From: Heloderma charlesbogerti
Taxonomy: Eukaryota > Chordata > Lepidosauria > Squamata > Helodermatidae
Length of the DNA: 64,000 nt
Assembly: GCA_026122225.1 (NCBI GenBank)
Contig: JANEZZ010001900.1
Location: 1,178,001 to 1,242,000, forward strand
Direction of reading: 5' to 3'
The stretch's first letter is position 1; the number at the start of each line of letters is the position of its first letter. A program made the translations under genes and the position numbers. Shown in pieces: positions 1 through 11,159 of the stretch. Under the pieces are notes generated by a model. That model saw only the letters and a program-made list of their open reading frames with translations. It ran no database searches and was not told the DNA's origin.

Positions 1-111
1 AATTACAGATTCATGCAGAAACAGGACAGAACAGACATATGGGTGAACACATGTGAAAGTGACAGACTGGAAATAGACAAATTCATCTATCCCTAATATA
101 TATAACAGTAT

Positions 112-890
112 ATGGAAAAACAGAAATATAATGAGACTACCTTTGCCAAAGGTAATTCCTGTCTCACTAATCTTTCAGAGTTCTTTGAGAGTGTTAACAA
201 GTCGGTGGATAGAGGTGATCCGGTACCAGTACACATTGTTTACTTGGATTTCCAAACAGCTTTTTACAAAGTCCCTCACCAAAGACTCCTGAGCAAACTT
301 AACAGTCATGGAATAAGAGGAGAGACCCTCTTATGAATCAGTAACTGATTAAAGAACAGAAAGCAGAGAGTAACAATAAATGGACAGTTCTCACAATAGA
401 ACGATGTAACAGTGGGGTCCCTCAAAGAACTGTAATGGGATCCATGTGTTTTAACTTGTTCATAAATGATCTGGAAATAGGGGTGAGCACTGAAGTGGCC
501 AAGTCTGCCGAGAACACCAAATTATTTAGGGTGGTTAAAACAAACAGGGATTGCGAATAGCTTCAAATGCATCTCTCCAAACTGGGAGAATGGGCATAAA
601 ATGGCAAATGTGGTTCAATGTCAGCAAGCATAAAGGGATGCACGTTGGGGCAAAAAATCCCAGCTTTATGTACATACTGATGGGGGCTCAGCTGGCAGTG
701 ACTGAGCAGAGAAGGGTTGTGGTGGATAGCTCAGTGAAAATCTTGACCTAGTGTGCAGCTGCTGTAAACAAGGGAAATTCCATGTTGGGAATCATCAAAA
801 AAGAATTAAAAATAAAACTGCCAGGATCTGGTAGATCATACAAATCTATGTTGCAATCATACCTGGAATACTGTGTACAGCAGGTTTTTA
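112..890 (+). mobile_element. CR1-like LINE, degenerate reverse-transcriptase fragment
   Basis: Broken frames read as CR1-type reverse transcriptase: FFESVNKSVDRGDPV, then YLDFQTAFYKVPHQRLL (family: YLDFQKAFDKVPH), then SGVPQRTVMG (family: GVPQGSVLGP), then LFINDLEIG and a C-terminal NSMLGIIKKE. The catalytic Asp of the KAFD motif is Tyr here, and several stops and frameshifts interrupt it, so it is long dead. A CA-rich simple repeat follows directly. Confidence 0.75.
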
Positions 891-893
891 GTT

Positions 894-925
894 TAACACA
901 CACACACACACACGCACGCACACAC
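894..925. repeat. (CA)n microsatellite
   Basis: Alternating CA with two CG variants, just downstream of the CR1-like fragment. Confidence 0.9.
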
Positions 926-1763
926 CCCTTCTTTATGGCATGAAATAAAACAAAGTTGTCAGCTGAAAACATGGTTTTAATCTCCAATAAGATACATGAT
1001 ATGAAAAACTAGAGATACATTTTGGTCAAGTCATATCACATTGGATCTCAAGCACTGTCAGAAACTTTCATGTGATTCTAAGAGTAGTTCACTCCCTGAA
1101 CTTAAGAGCTACTAAGAAAGTAGTAGAACAGAACCCCCTGTTGATTGGAAGCCTGGGGATCAGGCAGTAATTCCAAGTCTACCAGATGAAGATGCAAAAA
1201 ACCTGTTTCCAGGATCTTCCAGTGGGCAAGAACTAGCTTCATGTTATACCCTTCGGCCTCCATAGCAACTGTGAAGAGAGACAGAGCAAATGAGAAAGCT
1301 AATCACAGAGACTTGTAGAACAGACTGCTTCAACAGTCAGGTGTGGAAGTATGTTTGGAGAAGTTATTGCCAAGACTGGGTAGAGTAGCTAAGCTATTCT
1401 CTTTAGATTCTCTTTAACACAGTGGCTGAATGCACTTGGTCTGGCTTATAGTCTCACCTAGTCAGTGCAGGCTTGCTTTGTTCAGACATATGATTATATT
1501 TTCTTGGGAGCTGAGTCTGCAACACTGTATCAGTATACAATTATTGTTTTAACTTTCAATTAATCATCAATTTTCTATTCTCCAGCCATGTGTGTGCACA
1601 CTTTTTAAATTACAGATAGATTTCTTATGCACTGGAAACATTTTAAAAAGTGGATAAACAATTTCTTATCTTGCCAGGTCTGGCCCTAACATTAGGTAGA
1701 GTGCAGCAGCCACCTCAGGCTGCAGATTTGAGGTGTCATGAAAGGGCATGTAATTGTTGCTTA

Positions 1764-2187
1764 GGGCACAATCCTGTCAGGATAGTCAGCCATCTCCAAA
1801 CTCGGAGGCAGCCAACTGTCCAGTGTAGGGTGGGTGGAACACGGAGGGGATCCTTTCCTCCGTGCTCTGGCCACCCTGCATTTGCGGCTAGACAGGCAAT
1901 TTTGGCTATCTAGCTGGGGCCAATGGAGCGGGGAGCCTGGACAGCACATAGGAAGCGTCATAACACCGCTTCTGTGGCATCCTCCCCTCCCCTGGGAATG
2001 CCCCCTTTTCACCCGCTCTGCACTGCAGTTACAAGCGGAGACAGGGAAGAACTGTGCTACCTACAAGGCGGCAGGGGCAGGGACAGGGAGTGCAGTTTCT
2101 GGGAACCAGGGCTCCGAGCTTGGTTCCCAGAAACTGAAAAATCCTATGGCAGTACACACACTGTCTAGTGGCCATAGGATTGCTCTC
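1764..2187. mobile_element. PIF/Harbinger-like MITE, family A
   Basis: The ends are inverted (GGGCACAATCCT at the left, AGGATTGCTCTC at the right) and are flanked by TTA on both sides (1761-1763 and 2188-2190). A 3-bp TWA target duplication is the hallmark of PIF/Harbinger insertions. The internal part (CTAGACAG, GGTTCCCAGAAACTG) matches the copies at 30021-30395, 57526-57922 and 19666-20129. No transposase frame is present, so it is non-autonomous. Confidence 0.75.
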
Positions 2188-2681
2188 TTATTTGCTTTGG
2201 TGTTATATTGTTACTGCCCCATGTGCCAAAGTAACTTGGCTGGTTTTGAGTACTATGTATTTTCACTTAGATAGGTAGAGGTTGCCAGCTGCTGCTCTTC
2301 TTCAGGCAGCAAAATATTAGGTCAGTCCTGTATGTTGCCATACGTAGAAAATGTCAAAATAAACCTCAGTTCAAGTAACTATGCATTAGGTTGTAAAGGC
2401 TGCAAGGATCGCACAACGTAAGGATCTTGGGCATAGTCCACCAAAGATAAATATGCTTATTCAAGTAGTCATGTGCCTCTATTTTAAATTAATCTACTGT
2501 ACTTAGAAGTCTAATTTGGAAAGGCTTGTGTTAACTTTGCCTATCCTGTATTGGGAAGATTGTCCAAATGGCTTTACTAAAGGCTTTTTTTATTTTATAT
2601 TTTATTTCTGAATAGTTTTATTCAGAAAATAAAACTAGCTACTTTAAAATATATGTATCTCCAGGTAACTACCTATAAAAC

Positions 2682-2705
2682 ACACACACGCACACACACA
2701 CACTC
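2682..2705. repeat. (CA)n microsatellite
   Basis: Short imperfect CA run in AT-rich DNA. Confidence 0.85.
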
Positions 2706-3079
2706 ACATACTAATTTTACTTCTTAAGCTTCATATGTTAAATGAAAAACATTCTGGCCAACTGTTTAAATCTGCTTTGTAATATTATAATTACTTTACT
2801 TTTATAGTATTCTTTAAAATAGTGTATAATCCAATTTAACCCTGAACTAAGTTAAAGTCCATGCAACTACATTGTGAGTCTGTTAGCCTATTCTTCTTTT
2901 CCTGCAAATGAAGTCAGCTTTTCAAGAATGTTCATTTATCCTTCTGATTTCCTCTTGAAATACAAGCTACCTCCAGGTTGATTCATAACGATCTTGAATC
3001 TATTGAGTTTTTGGAGACTGACCTGGTTTGCACAATCAAAACAAGTCACAGTGACTTGTTGTGAGCCGCGGCATCACAA

Positions 3080-3571
3080 CATCCCTGGTGGCAATCCACT
3101 GCCAGATTTGCTTCCAGTAGGAGTGCCTGAAAGAGTAGATATAACCAAATACACAGTAAGCAAGGCAAATGTACTGTGAACACAGCAGACAGGCAATCTT
3201 CAAAAAGCAAACAGAGGGCCGGTTCGCACAATCAAAACAACCCACCATGGCTTAAACAAGCTATGGTGGCTTATTGTGAGCCTCAGCACATGCTGGGCAC
3301 AATTTGAATAATCATCGCCTGGCCACAGCTTATCATGTCATCCAAACCTTGGCAGCATGGCTTGCTGGAGGGTTAAACAACCCTCAAATAACCCATGGGC
3401 TGTTGTAGGGTTGTTTTGATTGTGCAAACCGGCCCTCTGTTTGCTTTTGAGGATTGTCTGTCTTCTATCTGGTTCACAGTACATTTGCCTTGCATACTAC
3501 GTATTTGGTTATATCTACTTTCAGGCACTCCTACTGGAAGCAAATCTGGCAGTGGATTGCCACTAGGGATG
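3080..3571. repeat. Large inverted repeat, about 164-bp arms and 164-bp spacer
   Basis: Positions 3080-3243 and 3408-3571 are near-identical reverse complements, with a few indels. Landmarks shared by both arms are GGCAATCCACTGCCAGATTT, GAGTGCCTGAAAG, GCAAATGTACTGTGAAC and AGGGCCGGTT. The innermost 30 bp (GGCCGGTTYGCACAATCAA...AACAACCC) resemble Harbinger-type MITE ends. Just outside the left arm, at 3021-3060, is another copy of the same end sequence (CTGGTTTGCACAATCAAAAC). It looks like a foldback element or a composite of nested MITEs. Confidence 0.8.
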
Positions 3572-4276
3572 CCAGGGTGGGTATGGTTCAGTTTCTGTAG
3601 TTGTCCTACGCACTCCACCCTTAAAAAAATATTTTGGAAGAATTCTACAACAGAACATTCACATGTAGCAATCTGATTTTCAACAAACATCTTTTTCATC
3701 ATCTGCATGATTCTGCATTTTGGAGACTGTTGAGACTCTTTTGTGAGGTTGTGTAATCATGTGACGTAAAACAAGGAAAATAATTAAAACCACAAACCTC
3801 ATGAATTAAGGACAAAGGTGCAGATGACAAGGGAGATAACAAGGCTATGACATATTCCAACCAGACATCAATTGCAACATCCCTTGTCTGAGAATTCCAC
3901 CCACCCATGTTTTGAAGGACAGTAAACCAAAACACGGAAATGTGCTACTCTTCAAAGATTTGCTGACATTAATAGTACAGGCAATACACACCAGATACGC
4001 ATTAGATGTGATTCAAATCAGCATTAACTTTTAAGAAAATCCAGATAGTGCTACTAGGCATTTTCAATAGTGGTGAGACCACTGCGCAAATCACACTCAC
4101 CTTTAGGGCTGTTTTTTAACATACACTCGTTACAGAACTAAGTAAAGTTATTCAATTCATTATAGATTTTCCAGTAATAGTGTGTAAGGGAAACTCAACA
4201 ATGCTGAATATGAAATATTGCAGTAATATCTACGAGGTGATCAGCATTTCTACACCTAGGCTACTTCCAGTAATAC

Positions 4277-4361
4277 TGCAAGCCTGAGTACACTTACTAG
4301 GGAGTAGATCTCTCTGAGTTCAGTGGGACTTATGTCTAAGTAAGCATGCTTAGGATTGTGC
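4277..4361. repeat. Short interspersed repeat, family S (about 85 bp)
   Basis: Matches the pattern AATCCTAnACACACTTACC...GGAGTAAGTCCCATTGAA...ACTTCTGAGTAGACATGC...TAGGATTGCA, which recurs at 10777, 20872, 30939, 31168, 31258, 33702, 41030 and 51826. The two ends are partly inverted. It has no coding capacity. Class unknown; possibly a small MITE. Confidence 0.65.
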
Positions 4362-4779
4362 TGGATGACTACGAATCAGTACAGCAGCATTCAAATTGGT
4401 TTTCACTTAGTAACAGAAATCATTGTAACTATGTGTGTTACTTTGCTTTACATACAAGAGATGGAATTAATTCGATTTTGATAAACGAGATGCAAACGGT
4501 AAGTTTTATCTGCTCCACTGCTCCTAAAACAATTTTAGAATTCAACTATGTGGCATATTCTACTTGGAAAGGCCACAGACATATCTGGACTGGTAGTGTA
4601 GCTAGGCATGGAGCCCCACTTCTAGCCTCCGGGGCTGCTTCCACTATGGCTACACCATTACCGTAAACCTCCCAGAGAATTTTTTTGTTCTTGGAAAGTA
4701 TATAAATATTGTAAATAAATACATATTAAAAAGCTTGAAGATACCAAATTGAAACAATGCAACATGATTGGGTCTGAAG

Positions 4780-5170
4780 TGGAGGTGACTCACCAGGATT
4801 TTAGGGGCATGCTGGCTCGCTCAAGGAAGGGGTCAACCCAGTGTGTGTGGCAGCTGTGGGAAAGGGTGGATTCCATGCTAGGAAGTGTTAGGAAACGGAT
4901 ATAAAATAAAATGGCTAGTATCACAATGCCCTTGTAGTATAATGACAAACAAAACGATCAGAGGGCCGCAGCACCTTCCTCCTGAGGAAAGGCTGCTACG
5001 ATATTTGGTGCTTTTTAGTTGAGGGAAAAAAGACAATAATAGAGGTTTATAAAATTATTCATGGAAAGGAGTAGTAACAGGAGCCATCTAGTTGGCCATT
5101 GTGGGAAACAGGATGCTGGACTAGATGGACCTTGGCCTGATCCAGCCAAGGTCTTTCAATGTTCTTATGT
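4780..5170 (+). mobile_element. CR1-like LINE 3' end with its tail
   Basis: Decayed frames give VWQLWERVDSMLGSVRKRI, typical of the C-terminus of CR1-type reverse transcriptase. A stretch (CCTGAGGAAAGGCTGCTACG) found near the ends of these LINEs follows, then a tail GGCCATTGTGGGAAACAGGA...GGACTAGATGGACC ending at GTTCTTATG near 5167. The same tail occurs at 62535-62645 and, reversed, at 33487-33565. SINEs often share such tails with their LINE. Confidence 0.65.
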
Positions 5171-5179
5171 AACACACAA

Positions 5180-7250
5180 CAGAAGTAGCAACAACAGGGA
5201 TGGCGGAAGCAATGACTGCTTGCAGTAGCAGGTTCAAAGACAGCAGAGAACAGTCACGGCCAAGCAGCTCCAAAATCCTGAATTGTGTGGGGCCTTTTTG
5301 TACCCCTATGCAAGCATTTGCCTGCTCTCATGTAGGACTAATGTGAGGAATGGAACATGGGTGTGCCTGGCTTCCATTTATACCTTTGTACATTGAACTC
5401 AGAAGTCTGAAAAGTATTCTGTAAGTGCATTCAGTTGAAAGCACTTACAGAGCTCCCATGATCGGAAATGTTTGAGATGAGACAACTGAAACTGTAAGTA
5501 TTCCATGTGACTTCACCATAGAGTTACAATACTGACCATTATATTTTCAATATTTCTTAATAATTCATGTGATCTTGCCTTTTTTTTTTTACCACTTATG
5601 TACCCTGCGTAGATGCTTTCATTGAGCTATCCATTTTAACACTAAGATCTCTTTCCTAGTTAGTTGCTGACGAGTCAGACCCCATCTGATGTTCAGATAT
5701 ACGAAGTTTGGATTTCCCCTGCAAGCATTTATTTGCTTGTTTGTTTAATAAAATTATATCCTTATTTTATCCTTACTTACATTGAACCTCATGTGCTATT
5801 TTGTTGTCCGTTTAGCCAGTCTGGAGATACCCTTTTGGAGCAATCTGATTAGGTTTTTACCTTCTTGAATAATGTGATATTATCTGAAAACCTGGCTACC
5901 TTTCTGCTCACTCCCGTCTCCAAATAATTTATTAATGTTAAATAGTACAGGTCAGAGTACAGATCCCCACTGCTTGCTTGCTTATTTCCATTGTGAGAAC
6001 TGTCAGTTTACTCCTACCCTCTTCCTGTTCTGTATTCAGTTACTGATCCACCGGAGGACCCTTCCTCTTATATCTCATGACCACTAGGTTCACTCATGAA
6101 CCTTTGTAGACTTGTCAAAAGTTTTTTTTAGAAGTCCAAATATATCATGTCTATCCCTATCTACATGCTTGAGACTTTCAAAGGATAGTGAGCATATTCA
6201 GCAGTGTTCCAGGTGAAAGGAGCACTGCCACCAACATACCTTTGGGTGAAGGGAAGGAGGCAGTGGGAAGAGCTTATGGGCTGGTAGGTAGTGTGTTAGG
6301 AGGGCTTTCAGAAGAGAATGAATTGGATTTCATTGCCTTCCCAATGATGTCATCAGTAGCACAACAGGGTTTCCAATTTTGGAATTAGGCTTTTCTGGAC
6401 ATAGCTTGAATTAGCCAAATGAAGTTGAAGGGAATTCATGCATCGCTACTGATCTAATGACTAGATTGGCTTGAAATGAGGACCATCATATTGAGAGTTT
6501 TCATAACAGCACCAGCCACTAGGACTATCCCAGCATGGTGCAGCATGGTGCATCACATGATCAGGAACATCAATCTCTGCTTTGCATATGACGTATGGGG
6601 AGAAAGAGACATATTGATCAACTTCTCACAAGCTTGTTAGGCTGCTACTCTAATTTGGTGGAATGAAAAGAATTAGTGTTAGGAAGCTAAGATTAGGAAA
6701 CTAAGCATGCAGAGAAAATTAAGTGTCCTTAAGCTGAGGGTTTTTGTCTAGACACACACACACAGGGCAGAAACAAATCTTCACAAAATCCAAAATTTGA
6801 AAGAGGTCAAATGCAAGGCTTTTCTTTGTGTATGTCTTTCAACAAAATAAACAAAGGCATATCTTTGTGTAGCCAAAGTTTGAGTACAAGTACTTTACAA
6901 TGTAGTCTTTCTCCAGATGCATTGAGCTTTTCTCACACATTAAGTGCCTGGTTGTTAAAACAGCTTCTCAGCTATGCCTTTAATAATGTTTTGGAGGGGA
7001 AACATAATTCATTAAGTCTGGGCCTTAGCCATTCGCTCATGGACGGGTGCCTTGCAGCCCCTGCATGGAAGTCATGCAGCTGTATTTTCCAACTCTGTAC
7101 CTGGCAAAGAGTTAACTCAGTCCTTGCAACCACTGGAAAAGACATCACATATGATTTTTACTCTCAAGGGGGTTATTCCTCCATTTTTGTATGTCAAAGA
7201 TCACCAACATCTTTCTAATGTTTCTTCTTACAAGAAGCCCAGATGGCTGT
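5180..7250. other. No gene or clear repeat seen
   Basis: AT-rich intronic DNA. A perfect 10-bp hairpin (CTGTAAGTGC...GCACTTACAG) lies near 5420-5452. Short open frames here have no recognisable product. Confidence 0.5.
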
Positions 7251-7254
7251 GGTG

Positions 7255-8541
7255 TCCAGGAGTGCATTTTACCAGCTTAGGCTGGTATGCCAGCTCTGGC
7301 CCTATCTGGAGAAGATGGAACTTGCCTCAGTTATCCACCCACTAGGGATGTACAAAAGTCACTTACCTGTTCGCAGATTATGCTGATGCTGGGGGGGAGG
7401 CGCTCCATCCCTCCCCCCCCCCGAATCCTGGCAGGCAAGCTCCACTCCACAGGGATTCTGCAGAGCTGCTGGCCGGCTCCACCAGCGGCCGGACATCCGG
7501 CCGCTGGCTAGCAGGGACACAAATGGCGGCGGCTGTAGCCACCGCCGTTTGCGTTCCTGCAGTCAGCCGTGATAGGCTACGTAAACATTTACGTAGCCTA
7601 TCATGGTGTTTTTTAAAATTTAGCTGTGATAGGCTACGTAAATCTTTACGTAGCCTATCACGTTTTGTTTTGTTTTTAACTTGGAACTGGCGGCAGCCGG
7701 TCAGAAGACCGGCCGCCGCCGCCGCACCGCCGCCGCCGCCAGGAAGATTCGCCGAAGGTAAGTCCCGTCCCGGGGGGGCGGGGGGCAGACCATTTCGCCA
7801 CCGATTTTGGGGGGCCGAATGCGCTGGCATTCGGCCTCCCCGAGATTCATGGCGAAATTCTCTGACATCCCTACCCACTAGTCATGTCCAGGCTGGACTA
7901 CTGCAATGCACTGTACGTGGGCTGCCTTTGAAGGTGATTCAGAATCTTCAGCTGGTGCAGAATGTGGTCACCCAAGTATTGGTGGGGGAAAGGCGATTCG
8001 ATCACATAATGCCTATACTGCACCAGCTGCACTGGTTACCAGTGTGTTTCCAAGCCCAATTTAAAGTGCTGGTTTTGACCTTTAAAGCCTTAAACGGTTT
8101 GGGACCAAGTTACTTGAAGGACCGCCTTCAACCATATCAGTCTGCCCGCACTTTAAGATCAGAAAGAGATGCTCTTCTCATTTGCCCACCCATGAGAGCA
8201 GTTAGGTGGGTGACCACACATGAGAGGGCCTTCTCTGCAGTGGCCCCACACCTTTGGAACAAGTTGCCATTGGAAGTCTGCCATGCTCCATCATTGAAAG
8301 CTTTTAAGAAGGCCTTGAAGACATATTATTTTACCATGACCTTCTCTTGAAATGACTGCTGTTTGTTGTTGTTGCTGCTGCTGATTTTATTGTCAGGTTT
8401 TATTGTTGTTTTTACTGCTTTTTATTGTGTTTATGTTTTTATTGCTTTTAATATTTTAACTGTTTTTATGTATTTTATTTCTGTGAGCTGCCTTGGGGAG
8501 GCTTCTGCCCTGAAAAGCAGCCAAGAAATGTTTTAAATAAA
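7255..8541 (+). mobile_element. L2-like LINE 3' part, split by a hAT insertion
   Basis: The frame reads FYQLRLVCQLWPYLEK up to 7345 and resumes at 7882 with SRLDYCNALYVGLPLK, LVQNVVTQ, LHWLPVCFQAQFKVLVLTFKALNGLGPSYLKDRL, and ERAFSAVAPHLWNKLP. This is the C-terminal region of the L2-like reverse transcriptase also seen at 52630-54716. The 3' UTR ends with AAATAAATAAA near 8541. It is 5'-truncated and lacks the catalytic domain. Confidence 0.8.
7346..7873. mobile_element. Non-autonomous hAT element carrying a series of hairpins
   Basis: Inserted inside the L2-like LINE. The ends are TAGGGATGT (left, sharing bases with the flank) and ACATCCCTA (right). CCCACTAG lies immediately before (7338-7345) and after (7874-7881), an 8-bp target duplication as expected for hAT; one TAG of the left end seems lost. 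The interior holds at least five strong hairpins: arms 7482-7492/7497-7507, 7511-7534/7537-7560, 7570-7585/7588-7603 (perfect 16 bp), 7626-7642/7645-7661 (perfect 17 bp), and 7792-7822/7827-7857 (about 31 bp). There is no transposase. Confidence 0.82.
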
Positions 8542-8699
8542 TAAAAAATATTATTGACTATGATGATGATTTTATGAGACATACTTGTGTTTTTCAAGTG
8601 AGACATGATTGGGTTTTTCAAGTGAGTTGTTTTCAAATTGATTCTTGTTTTATTTATCATCACCTTTAAGTCTTCTTTATTTCTTATAAAGTCTTCCAT

Positions 8700-9260
8700 G
8701 GTCTTCCAGGCCTTTTGCTGCTGCTGAGCTTGCCAGTTAATTCCTTCTTTTTCAGGATGTTCCAAACTGTTGTGTTGGCCACTCCCACTGTTTTTGCTAT
8801 CTCTCTGATGGGTTTATTTTGTTTCCTCAGCCTAATGATGGCCTCCTTCACTCACATGGACACCTCTTTAGACCTCATGTTTAGAGTCCCAGTGAACAGC
8901 TACCAAATGCAAATGTAACACTCAGAACCACCTCCAGGCCTTTGATCTGCTTGCTTGGTCATGGGGCACCCAAGAAACAGGCCACACCTGGCCATGAAGC
9001 TGCTAGTCAGCCATTCGTTCCATTACTTGTGAGCCATCAACGATGAGGTGGTGTATGCCACATGAGGGGGTGTATGTCACTGGCTGTCCTTCCTGAATCA
9101 TTAGTGCCCCACTTTTGTCAAACCCCTTGAATTACAGCTGAAAGTCCTGACTTCGCTCCCATCTGGGTGTGTTTCCTTTCCACTTCACTGTGGTAGTGTA
9201 CAGAGGCCAACTGTCAAAACAGTTATTCTTGTCCAATATTTCTGGCCCTGACTGTATTTG
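8700..9260. mobile_element. Tc1/mariner-like non-autonomous remnant
   Basis: The right end reads ...GTCCAATATTTCTGGCCCTGACTGTA, close to the Tc1-type terminus that ends GGACCTGACTGTA, preceded by the usual GTGGTAGTGTACAGAGGCC stretch. The matching left terminus is not visible; the left side abuts the L2 tail and may be truncated. The small open frame here is not a recognisable transposase. Confidence 0.5.
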
Positions 9261-9559
9261 CAAACACAGATCAGTCTTTGACATGCTGCAGAAGATGGCA
9301 GAAGCTGAAGCAAAAGCAAGACAATTTGGGAGTTGTATATATCTATAGTATACAGGAATTGTAATTGTCTAATACCAGAGACTGTCTTAGATAATACATA
9401 GTTGCTAGAAAGCATTTTGATAAAGACCAGCTAAAGCAGAGTTTTCAAATCTTCATGGGTTAAGTGTAGCGCACATAAAGACTGTTCTAGTTGTTCAGAT
9501 GTTTTAATATCTGAGCTTTCATGGGTCACAACCCACTTCATCAGATGCTATCAGTGGAA

Positions 9560-9645
9560 CTATGTGTTGCATTTTATGGTTTTAATTGTGAACTGCCTAG
9601 AGAGCTTCGGCTAATGGGCAGTATAGAAATGTAATTAATTAACAG
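9560..9645 (+). mobile_element. L2-like LINE 3' tail fragment
   Basis: GTGAACTGCCTAGAGAGCTT...GGGCAGTATAGAAATGTAAT matches the 3' UTR end of the L2-like element at 54616-54670. Confidence 0.7.
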
Positions 9646-10245
9646 TCTATATGTGTGCTACACTTAACCCTTAAATTTGTAAACAGAAGGCTAGCACAGT
9701 TATATTATATTATTTTCAAATCTTGCTTTTTGTCATTCTAAAAAAGAAAATGGTTCATTAGAGTTTTCCCCAAAAATTTCAAATTCTTTCACTTGAAAAA
9801 TTAGGGAGGAAAGGCTTTGGAGAATCCCCAATTTTTATTTATTTGTAAATGTATGAGTTGCCTTTTGGTCCAAATAGGGCCCCGCAAGACAACTTACAGT
9901 TGGAACAATTTAAACACTTTTCAAAATTTAATAAGCTTTAAATTTTTGCCACACACACACTTTCACAAGACTACCTGAATTATGCAGGCCTCAAAGCCAT
10001 TTTGGGGCATTTTGATAGTACCAACAAGTTAAAATTACATGCTTTCCCCTCCCCCTCTTACCTATCCATATTTTATATTGTGAAGTTCCTGGCCTGACAG
10101 TCTTACAAGCTTTGTAGCTTGTAAAGCATCCTCCCTGATCCACTTCTCAGTGAGTCTCTTCTACTGTAAGCTTCATCTGCTGGTCAAAGAACCACACAGC
10201 TCTTTTTCATCCACCCTCTCCTGATACAGTAGGGTTCACTGCCAG

Positions 10246-10246
<1 letters not shown>

Positions 10247-10281
<35 letters not shown>
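10247..10281. repeat. (TC)n microsatellite
   Basis: An uninterrupted TC run of about 30 bp. Confidence 0.9.
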
Positions 10282-10284
<3 letters not shown>

Positions 10285-10480
10285 TCCAAGTCTTCTATGC
10301 TCCCTTCATGACTGCATCTGCCCACTGAAAAGAGGTTCTCCCATTTTCTCTCTTGTGAAACAAAAGCTGCATGGGTAGGCAACATGCAGACCCTAGGCCA
10401 CATGTACGCACCCATTCCTCATTTCTGCGGCCCCTGCTTGCCCCACCACCACCATACCACTGAAATTTGGAGGCAAGGGA

Positions 10481-10650
10481 GAAAATCCCCTTTTTAAAGG
10501 AAAATTGGTGGTTTGCCATCAAATTTTGTTAATACAGCAACAGCAGTAGCAAAAAGGCCCTACTTTAAAGCAAAATAGCCCCTTTTTGTTGCTGCTGCAT
10601 CACCATCAAATTTGGCAACAAACCATCAATTTTCCTTTAAAAGGGGGCTT
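10481..10650. repeat. Imperfect inverted repeat
   Basis: The left arm TTTAAAGGAAAATTGGTGG...TGCCATCAAATTTTG is matched in reverse by CAAATTTGGCAACAAACCATC...TTTTCCTTTAAAAGGGG. Arms are about 50 bp around a CAGCAACAGCAG/CTGCTGC centre. It has the form of a MITE, without a clear target duplication. Confidence 0.6.
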
Positions 10651-10776
10651 TTCCCCCTGCTGTCACCCTACACGGGGGGGGGGGGGCAGGATGGCAGGGG
10701 CATGGCCTCTACTGGGGTCTGGGAGGTGAGGTGGGCGGTAATGCAGCTTCCTGACCCCTGGAAGTTGCCCACCACT

Positions 10777-11152
10777 GCTATACACACTTACCTGAAAGTA
10801 GGGATATCAGAGAAATCCACAATGGATTCAAATGAGTTCGGATTTCTATGAATCTGACCTGCACATTCTGCAGTGGACCAGCTTTTTCCAAGTTGCAAGG
10901 AGTTGTAGATTGGTTTATAACTTTGGGGAAATGTCTGCAATTTTGCACTTGTGCTGATCCACCTTAACACAAGTGGAACAAAATTTATTGTACATCCCTT
11001 AAAAAATCCAGTTCCATCAGTGAGTGGATAATGGAATGAAAGACCCTGACAATCCATGAAACACAAACAGAATAGATTTAACAAAATCAGTACATCCCTA
11101 TTTGAAAGTAACTCCCATTGGACTAACTTCTGAGTAGACATGCATAGGGTCA
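10777..11152. repeat. Family S repeat interrupted by a hAT element
   Basis: The left half (TATACACACTTACCTGAAAG) lies at 10779-10798 and the right half (TAACTCCCATTGG...CTTCTGAGTAGACATGCATAGG) at 11109-11150. Together they make one family S unit, with the hAT element at 10799-11100 between them. Confidence 0.7.
10799..11100. mobile_element. Non-autonomous hAT, TAGGGATGT family
   Basis: Left end TAGGGATATCAGAGAAATCC; right end ACATCCCTA. It is flanked by CCTGAAAG and TTTGAAAG (6 of 8 match, an aged 8-bp duplication). The interior GGATTTCTATGAATCTGACC closely matches the 28491-28883 copy read in reverse, so both are one family. Confidence 0.78.
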
Positions 11153-11159
11153 TGCAGAA

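Noticed and set aside
7523..8350. 275-codon open frame on the plus strand
   Set aside because: It runs from the hAT hairpin array into the L2 reverse-transcriptase C-terminus, a chance join across the insertion boundary.
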